Assembly: GCA_009778535.1 (NCBI GenBank)
Contig: WRJP01000077.1
Span: 1 to 8,657, forward strand
DNA length: 8,657 nt
Origin: Propionibacteriaceae bacterium
Lineage (GTDB): Bacteria > Actinomycetota > Actinomycetes > Propionibacteriales > Propionibacteriaceae
Direction of reading: 5' to 3'
Under the pieces are notes generated by a model. That model did no database searches. It was not told the DNA's origin and saw only the letters and a list, made by a program, of their open reading frames with translations. This document shows, piece after piece, positions 4,846-8,657 of the stretch. The position numbers and the translations under genes are program-made. The number at the start of each line of letters is the position of its first letter. The first letter of the stretch is position 1.

Positions 4846-4914
4846 CAAGTCCCGTCCTCGCTACGAAGTAGCGTGAACTCCCGACGCAGAACCCGCGAGG
4901 GCGCGAGCGTCGTG
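4846..4914 (+). repeat. 69-bp direct repeat, copy 2 (detached tRNA-Met 3' end)
   Basis: This second copy lies 161 bp downstream of copy 1, with 92 bp between them. Its first 18 nt are an exact copy of the tRNA-Met 3' end but have no 5' half, so no tRNA is encoded. Both hairpins are kept (4859-4873 and 4882-4912). The only substitution changes the hairpin tip from GTGA to GCGA. The arrangement looks like an attachment-site-type duplication or an old 161-bp tandem duplication. Confidence 0.95.
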
Positions 4915-4971
4915 TGTATAACCCGTAACTTATCAACCTCGATTAGTTGAATGCTCCTTCTGTTTGCTAAA

Positions 4972-4984
4972 GTAGCCGAGCTAC
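4972..4984 (+). other. Hairpin abutting the 5' end of tRNA-Tyr
   Basis: GTAGC-cga-GCTAC is a perfect 5-bp stem with a 3-nt loop whose last base is immediately before the first base of tRNA-Tyr. The arms are the same pentamers, in swapped order, as the GCTAC-gaa-GTAGC core after tRNA-Met. It may guide 5' processing by RNase P, or be coincidence. A possible -10 (TAAAGT, 4968-4973) overlaps it. Confidence 0.4.
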
Positions 4985-5067
4985 GGCGGGTTGCCCGAGC
5001 GGCCAATGGGAGCAGACTGTAAATCTGTCGGTGGAAGCCTACGGAGGTTCGAATCCTTCACCCGCCA
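4985..5067 (+). tRNA. tRNA-Tyr (anticodon GTA)
   Basis: A complete 83-nt class II tRNA with a long variable arm, as bacterial tRNA-Tyr requires. The acceptor stem GGCGGGT pairs perfectly with ACCCGCC. The anticodon stem GCAGA/TCTGT carries loop CTGTAAA, anticodon GTA. The T loop region is GGTTCGAATCC. The discriminator is A5067 and no CCA is encoded. It lies 59 bp before rpmG with no terminator between, so one transcript may carry both. Confidence 0.96.
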
Positions 5068-5126
5068 CGTTGTGGTTGATAACAATGAACCAGTGAGTGT
5101 AATAGCAGCCGGTCGAAAGAGGAGAG

Positions 5127-5297
5127 ATGGCTAAGAAGCAAGCCGACATACGGCCCAAGATCACTTTGGCGTGTACGGAGTGCAAAGAGCGCAACTACAT
5201 CACAAAGAAGAATCGCCGTAACGATCCTGACCGTATGGAGTTGAAGAAATACTGCCCGCGCTGCCGGACACATCAGCCGCACCGCGAAACCAGGTAG
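5127..5297 (+). CDS. rpmG: 50S ribosomal protein L33 (zinc-binding form)
   Basis: A 56-residue protein of the large ribosomal subunit. It begins MAKKQADIRPKITLAC and contains the L33 core NYITKKNRRNDPDRMELKKYC, ending HQPHRETR. Four cysteines form two CxxC pairs (residues 16/19 and 43/46), so this is the zinc-containing C+ paralogue; zinc-free C- forms replace it under zinc limitation in some actinobacteria. The Shine-Dalgarno AGAGGAG lies just upstream of ATG 5127. The position between tRNA genes and the hadA-like gene is conserved in actinobacteria. No Zur-type operator was recognised nearby. Confidence 0.96.
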   Translation: MAKKQADIRPKITLACTECKERNYITKKNRRNDPDRMELKKYCPRCRTHQPHRETR

Positions 5298-5318
5298 TTT
5301 TTACACATCCCTTTAGCT

Positions 5319-5337
5319 CGCACAATTGGCGTGTGCG
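5319..5337 (+). terminator. Possible weak hairpin terminator after rpmG
   Basis: CGCACA-attggcg-TGTGCG is a perfect 6-bp stem with a 7-nt loop, 22 nt after the rpmG stop and before the hadA-like gene. There is no T run behind it (TAGTTCTTG), so efficient intrinsic termination is doubtful. It may mark the 3' end of the tRNA-Tyr/rpmG message. Confidence 0.3.
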
Positions 5338-5360
5338 TAGTTCTTGTCCCACATCAGCAG

Positions 5361-5366
5361 TAACGT
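5361..5366 (+). promoter_or_regulatory. Possible -10 box of the hadA-like gene (leaderless arrangement)
   Basis: TAACGT fits TANNNT and ends exactly 6 nt before ATG 5373. The gene has no Shine-Dalgarno, so a leaderless mRNA starting at the ATG is likely. The -35 region is poor. This promoter would drive the four-gene operon ending with the aminotransferase. Confidence 0.4.
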
Positions 5367-5372
5367 ATTGGT

Positions 5373-5795
5373 ATGCCTATTTCGCAAGCACATGTTGGCC
5401 GCAGCTACGCGACTGATATTCCGTACGTGGTCTCGGCGGCAAAGATCACCGAGTTCGCTAAGGCGCTTGGCGACGGCGATAATCCGGCGTATAAGTCAGA
5501 TAGCGCGGTAGCTCCACCCACCTTTGCAGCGCTTATCACCAATGCAACTTTGGAACTCCTGTTTGCTGACCCGGAGCTGGAACTGTCACTGTCCAACACG
5601 ATTCATGTAGCTCAAAGTTTTGAACATACAAGACCACTGCGGATAAATGACTCGATATTGGCGAAGCTGACGATAGACAGTGTCAAGATTCGCGCTTCAA
5701 TGGCACTGGTTTCAATCACAGTTACGCTGACTGATGCCAGTGGTAAGAACGTCTGCGTTGCCGCATCAACACTCATGCATCAAGGGGTAGAGTGA
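5373..5795 (+). CDS. MaoC-like (HadA-type) hot-dog dehydratase subunit, N-terminal type
   Basis: A 140-residue protein of the FAS1-like/MaoC N-terminal domain family (UPF0336), related to mycobacterial HadA. In mycobacteria HadA pairs with HadB as the 3-hydroxyacyl-ACP dehydratase of FAS-II; HadA is the non-catalytic, substrate-holding subunit. Family features are the opening helix ITEFAKALGDGDNPAY (about residues 25-40), APPTFAAL (47-54) and the basket strand HVAQSFEHTRPL. No catalytic Asp/His pair of the DxNPxH type is present, as expected for HadA. The stop overlaps the next start (GTGA). Whether this host makes mycolates cannot be told; in non-mycolate actinobacteria the role of the pair is unclear. 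Confidence 0.88.
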   Translation: MPISQAHVGRSYATDIPYVVSAAKITEFAKALGDGDNPAYKSDSAVAPPTFAALITNATLELLFADPELELSLSNTIHVAQSFEHTRPLRINDSILAKLTIDSVKIRASMALVSITVTLTDASGKNVCVAASTLMHQGVE

Positions 5796-6244
5796 CGATG
5801 AACCCAGAACAGCCGCTACGGACTTTACCGTCCCAACTTGTTAATAGCGTTCAGGTTGGAATGGCAATACCTGAACTGCGCGTCCGGATTACCCCAGAAA
5901 TGTTGGTGCGTTACGCCGGTGCGTCGAACGATTTCAACCCAATCCATTGGTCAGCCTCGGCTGCGACGCGCATGAAACTTCCTGGAGTGATCGCACACGG
6001 GATGTTGACTCTTGGAATGGCGCTGCGAGTCGTGACCGATTGGATCAAAGATTCCGGTCGGATATTGTCGATTTCGACACGTTTTGCAAAACCTGTCGTC
6101 CTTACTTGCGATGAAGGAACAGAAGTTACGTTCAGCGCAGAAATCACCGCGTTACACGAAGGCGTGGCAACTATCGCTTTGAAAGCTCAAGCCGATGGTC
6201 AAAATGTGCTTACGCAGGCAAAAGTGCAGGTGCGAGTTGACTGA
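5792..6244 (+). CDS. MaoC-family (HadB-type) hot-dog dehydratase, catalytic subunit
   Basis: A 150-residue MaoC-like hydratase/dehydratase. The hydratase-2 motif is intact in YAGASNDFNPIHW (residues 41-53), with catalytic Asp47 and His52 and Asn49 between them, followed by LPGVIAHGMLTLGMALRVV typical of HadB. It should form the active heterodimer with the preceding gene product and act on 3-hydroxyacyl thioesters; the substrate is inferred from the family only. The GTG at 5792 overlaps the previous stop by 4 nt and has AAGGGG 4 nt upstream; ATG 5798, two codons later, is an alternative. Its end overlaps the murB start by 8 nt. Confidence 0.9.
   Translation: MTMNPEQPLRTLPSQLVNSVQVGMAIPELRVRITPEMLVRYAGASNDFNPIHWSASAATRMKLPGVIAHGMLTLGMALRVVTDWIKDSGRILSISTRFAKPVVLTCDEGTEVTFSAEITALHEGVATIALKAQADGQNVLTQAKVQVRVD
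6228..6232 (+). promoter_or_regulatory. Ribosome binding site supporting the TTG start of murB
   Basis: AGGTG lies 4 nt before TTG 6237 inside the end of the hadB-like gene. It supports translation beginning at the rare TTG codon rather than at ATG 6195 or 6204, which would add a cysteine- and arginine-rich extension unlike MurB. Confidence 0.5.
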
Positions 6245-7298
6245 ATATCTACGCGATCACACCACGTTTCACATAGGCGGCGCAGCCGACCATTTCTTCC
6301 AAGCAACCACTGAAGCGGAATTGATTCAGCACGTAATACAAGCAGATGCCGCGCAAATACCGCTGCTAGTGCTGGGGGGCGGTTCTAACCTTTTGGTCGC
6401 AGATTCGGGGTTTGCCGGAGCCGTGATTCAAGTTGCGACTAAAGGCATCCAAGTTAGTGAGCAGCCAGCTGGTTCGGGAGCGATAGTCAGCGTAGCTGCT
6501 GGCGAGACTTGGGATGAATTCGTTGAGTTTACGGTCGAACAGTCCGGTAACCGGCAAGGCTTCGTCGGTATTGAGGCGCTGTCTGGAATTCCGGGGACTG
6601 TGGGAGCAACCCCAGTGCAGAACGTCGGGGCGTATGGGCAAGAGGTGAGTCAAACTATTGCGCGCCTGCGAACCTTTGATCGCCAGACGTCTCAGATTAG
6701 GATTTTTGACGCCGCCGAATGCGGCTTCGGGTATCGCACCTCGGCCTTCAAACAGTCAGCTACCGGTTCGCCTACAGGTCGTTGGGTGATCCTCGAAGTC
6801 AGTTTTCAGTTCGCCCAAAACAAACTCTCTGCGCCGCTGCGGCATCAGGAGTTAGCGAACATGCTCGAAGTTCAACCGGGGGAGCGAGCGCCGCTTTCCA
6901 AGGTAAGGGAAGCTGTATTGGAACTGCGACGCAGCAAGGGAATGGTCGTTGATGAGGCAGACCATGACACTTGGAGTGCGGGATCGTTTTTTACCAACCC
7001 GGTGTTGGATGTCGACTCAGCATCTCAACTGCCTGCCGCTGCTCCGCGTTATAGTCAAGCAAGTGGTGAGATCAAAACGTCTGCGGCTTGGTTGATAAAG
7101 AATGCAGGTTTCAACGAAGGCTATAGTTGTGGACGAGCCGCTCTTTCTACCAAGCATGTGCTGGCAATCACAAATCGTGGTGGAGCCAGTGCGGGCGAAG
7201 TGTTGGAGTTGGCAGATCAAATAGTCAACGCCGTAAAGGCAAGGTTCCAGGTCATACTGACCCCAGAGCCGGTGATTATTTCAGAGAGGAAGCTATGA
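6237..7298 (+). CDS. murB: UDP-N-acetylenolpyruvoylglucosamine reductase
   Basis: A 353-residue cytoplasmic FAD enzyme that reduces UDP-GlcNAc-enolpyruvate to UDP-MurNAc with NADPH, the second committed step of peptidoglycan synthesis. FAD-binding features are TTFHIGG (9-15), VLGGGSNLLV (45-54) and PGTVGATPVQNVGAYGQE (119-136). The type I signature YRTSAFK is at 166-172. The catalytic Ser is S250 in SAGSFFTNP and the catalytic Glu is E344 in LTPEPVII. SAAWLIKNAGF at 282-292 is also typical. Length is close to the 342 of E. coli MurB. The start is a TTG at 6237, overlapping the hadB-like stop by 8 nt; the in-frame ATGs at 6195 and 6204 would give a non-conserved extension. The stop overlaps the aminotransferase start (ATGA). 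All key residues are present. Confidence 0.96.
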   Translation: MTEYLRDHTTFHIGGAADHFFQATTEAELIQHVIQADAAQIPLLVLGGGSNLLVADSGFAGAVIQVATKGIQVSEQPAGSGAIVSVAAGETWDEFVEFTVEQSGNRQGFVGIEALSGIPGTVGATPVQNVGAYGQEVSQTIARLRTFDRQTSQIRIFDAAECGFGYRTSAFKQSATGSPTGRWVILEVSFQFAQNKLSAPLRHQELANMLEVQPGERAPLSKVREAVLELRRSKGMVVDEADHDTWSAGSFFTNPVLDVDSASQLPAAAPRYSQASGEIKTSAAWLIKNAGFNEGYSCGRAALSTKHVLAITNRGGASAGEVLELADQIVNAVKARFQVILTPEPVIISERKL

Positions 7299-8476
7299 CC
7301 ATCTTTACTGATGTCGAAATGTCCCCCAAAGACCCGATTTTGGGCATGACCGAGGCTTTTGTCAGCGACAGCCGAACTGAAAAGGTGAATCTGGGTGTTG
7401 GAGTTTATCTAAACGCGCAAGGTAAGGTGCCGATTCTCGATTGTGTACGCCAAGGTACCCAGCGCTACTTGAGTGACTTGAAGCCGTGCTCATATCAGCC
7501 AATCGACGGGTTGGCGGCATACAACGCTGCGGTCAGAGCATTGGTTTTCAACCGAAACGATGACCTCATGGCTCGCGCAGTGACTGTTCAAGGTCTTGGT
7601 GGCACCGGTTCGCTTCGGGTCGGTGCACAGTTTTTGAAGCAGCTCAATCCAGACGCAAAGGTGCTCATTTCTACGCCATCTTGGGAAAATCACGAAGCCT
7701 TGTTCGCTCGTACTGGGTTCACGGTTGAGTCCTATCGCTACTACGACGCAAACGTCGGCCTTGATTTTGCTGGGATGTTGGAAGACCTCAATGCGGCAGA
7801 TCCGGGGACGATCTTGATTCTTCATGCCCGCTGTCACAACCCTACCGGCTATGACTTGACTGCCGAACAGTGGGTGCAAGTCGCCGAAGTTGTGAAAGAA
7901 CGCGAACTTGTTCCTTTCTTTGATATGGCATACCAGGGTTTTGGAACTGGTATCGAAGCTGACGGATTCGCGGTCACCGAGTTTGCCAAATATGACGTTC
8001 CGATGTTGGTTGCAACTTCTTTCTCGAAGAGCATGAGTCTTTACGGTGAACGAGTCGGTGGACTAACAGTCTTGGGAAATGACGCTGACGAAGCCGCTAG
8101 ATTGCTGTCGGTTCTGAAAGTTTGCATCCGCACGCTTTACTCGAACCCGCCTTCCTACGGCGCGAATATCGCCGCGCAGGTGTTGTCTGACCCTAGCCTG
8201 CGTCAACTCTGGGAGGCTGAGCTTTACCAGATGCGAGATCGCATTAAGGCCGCGCGTGGCGACTTGGCCGCCAAGTTGAGTGGGCTGCCGAAAGATTTCA
8301 GCTTCGTCACCGAACAGGCTGGCCTATTCAGCTATACCGGACTGAACCCAGACCAAATGCGTGCCATGCGTGAAAACCATGCGGTATACGGGCTGGATTC
8401 AGGTCGGATCTGTGTCGCAGCGATTAACGACGACAATATTGATCGAGTAGTTGCTGCCATAGCCAGCGTTTTGTAG
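7295..8476 (+). CDS. Class I aspartate/aromatic amino-acid aminotransferase (TyrB/AspC type)
   Basis: A 393-residue PLP-dependent aminotransferase of the AspC/TyrB branch. It exchanges amino groups between aspartate or aromatic amino acids and 2-oxoglutarate; which substrate dominates cannot be read from sequence. Conserved residues are NLGVGVYLN (32-40), STPSWENH with W130, HNPTGYDLT (181-189) with N182, FFDMAYQGFGTG with D210 (pyridine nitrogen) and Y213, TSFSKSMSLYGERVG with PLP lysine K245 and R253, and SGRICVAAIN with the carboxylate-binding R371. One known-family position differs: HARCHNPTG where the usual form is HxCCHNPTG. The ATG overlaps the murB stop (ATGA), with Shine-Dalgarno GAGAGGA 4 nt upstream. 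It is the last gene of the hadA-like operon, just before tRNA-Trp. Confidence 0.94.
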   Translation: MTIFTDVEMSPKDPILGMTEAFVSDSRTEKVNLGVGVYLNAQGKVPILDCVRQGTQRYLSDLKPCSYQPIDGLAAYNAAVRALVFNRNDDLMARAVTVQGLGGTGSLRVGAQFLKQLNPDAKVLISTPSWENHEALFARTGFTVESYRYYDANVGLDFAGMLEDLNAADPGTILILHARCHNPTGYDLTAEQWVQVAEVVKERELVPFFDMAYQGFGTGIEADGFAVTEFAKYDVPMLVATSFSKSMSLYGERVGGLTVLGNDADEAARLLSVLKVCIRTLYSNPPSYGANIAAQVLSDPSLRQLWEAELYQMRDRIKAARGDLAAKLSGLPKDFSFVTEQAGLFSYTGLNPDQMRAMRENHAVYGLDSGRICVAAINDDNIDRVVAAIASVL

Positions 8477-8504
8477 CCACGGCATCCCCGCCACGCGCGC
8501 CGGT

Positions 8505-8533
8505 TCGACTACAGGTGTCAAAACCCGTACAAT
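8505..8533 (+). promoter_or_regulatory. Probable sigma70-type promoter for tRNA-Trp and downstream genes
   Basis: TCGACT (8505-8510, four of six to TTGACA) and TACAAT (8528-8533, five of six to TATAAT) are separated by the ideal 17 nt. Transcription would start near 8540, giving a leader of about 64 nt before the tRNA. This is the best-looking promoter in the window. It would drive tRNA-Trp and, in the usual actinobacterial order, secE-nusG beyond the window. Confidence 0.6.
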
Positions 8534-8540
8534 CTTGTAC
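8527..8540. promoter_or_regulatory. Palindrome overlapping the tRNA-Trp promoter -10
   Basis: GTACAA-TC-TTGTAC is a perfect inverted repeat with a 2-nt centre. It covers the -10 box and the expected transcription start, a good position for a repressor or for an initial-transcript hairpin. Confidence 0.5.
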
Positions 8541-8603
8541 TTGGTGATTTCGCCAGACTTGTCCATGCCCACTGGACTTTTCCTCTGGTGAAGTAACGAA
8601 AGA

Positions 8604-8657
<54 letters not shown>

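Noticed and set aside
4685..4914. CRISPR-like array
   Set aside because: Only two copies, 69 bp each, with a 92-bp interval, and one end is part of a tRNA. No cas genes are seen.
4700..4936. Minus-strand 78-codon open frame across the repeat region
   Set aside because: It reads through the tRNA-Met end, both repeats and several palindromes, with no ribosome site or recognisable domain.
8561..8581. Terminator after the aminotransferase (GTCCA/TGGAC stem then TTTT)
   Set aside because: The stem is only 5 bp with four T, and it lies downstream of the proposed tRNA-Trp promoter, where a terminator would block that tRNA.

Overview
The window looks like chromosomal DNA of an actinobacterium with a roughly balanced base composition (estimated by eye, not counted). 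The main evidence is the block tRNA-Thr, tRNA-Met, rpmG, two small MaoC-type hot-dog genes (HadA/HadB-like), murB, a class I aminotransferase, and tRNA-Trp. In mycobacteria and relatives, similar genes lead into secE-nusG. The moderate GC and the non-mycolate gene style fit Actinomycetaceae-like lineages, but that placement is a guess.

Layout. Bases 1-194 (minus) hold the N-terminus of an M13-family metallopeptidase. Diverging from it is a RarD-type EamA permease (324-1271, plus). It ends 4 bp from the convergent end of an exonuclease III gene (1276-2091, minus), which follows yajQ (2128-2619, minus). Upstream of yajQ is a two-gene phd-doc toxin-antitoxin module (2717-3357, minus) whose genes overlap by 4 bp. 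After a 296-bp non-coding stretch comes a TM1586-type nitroreductase-like gene (3654-4409, plus).

From 4495 to 5067 lie tRNA-Thr(GGT), tRNA-Met(CAT) and tRNA-Tyr(GTA). Their spacers are unusually rich in perfect short inverted repeats. The Thr-Met spacer (4568-4626) can fold in full into a four-way junction with three hairpin arms, like a miniature cloverleaf. The 18-nt 3' end of tRNA-Met plus 51 nt of flank is repeated 161 bp downstream (69 bp, one mismatch). The mismatch lies in the variable position of a potential GNRA tetraloop.

The plus-strand run rpmG, hadA-like, hadB-like, murB, aminotransferase continues to 8476; the last four genes overlap in sequence and are probably one translationally coupled operon. 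A good promoter with a palindrome over its -10 box precedes the tRNA-Trp gene, which the window edge truncates.

Together the genes cover peptidoglycan precursor synthesis (MurB), possible fatty-acid dehydration (HadA/B-like), amino-acid transamination, ribosome assembly (L33), DNA repair (exonuclease III) and an accessory toxin-antitoxin pair. Several genes lack a Shine-Dalgarno site but carry a TANNNT box 6-7 nt before the start codon, which suggests leaderless transcripts. The most interesting unexplained signal is the structured DNA/RNA around tRNA-Met (4568-4984).
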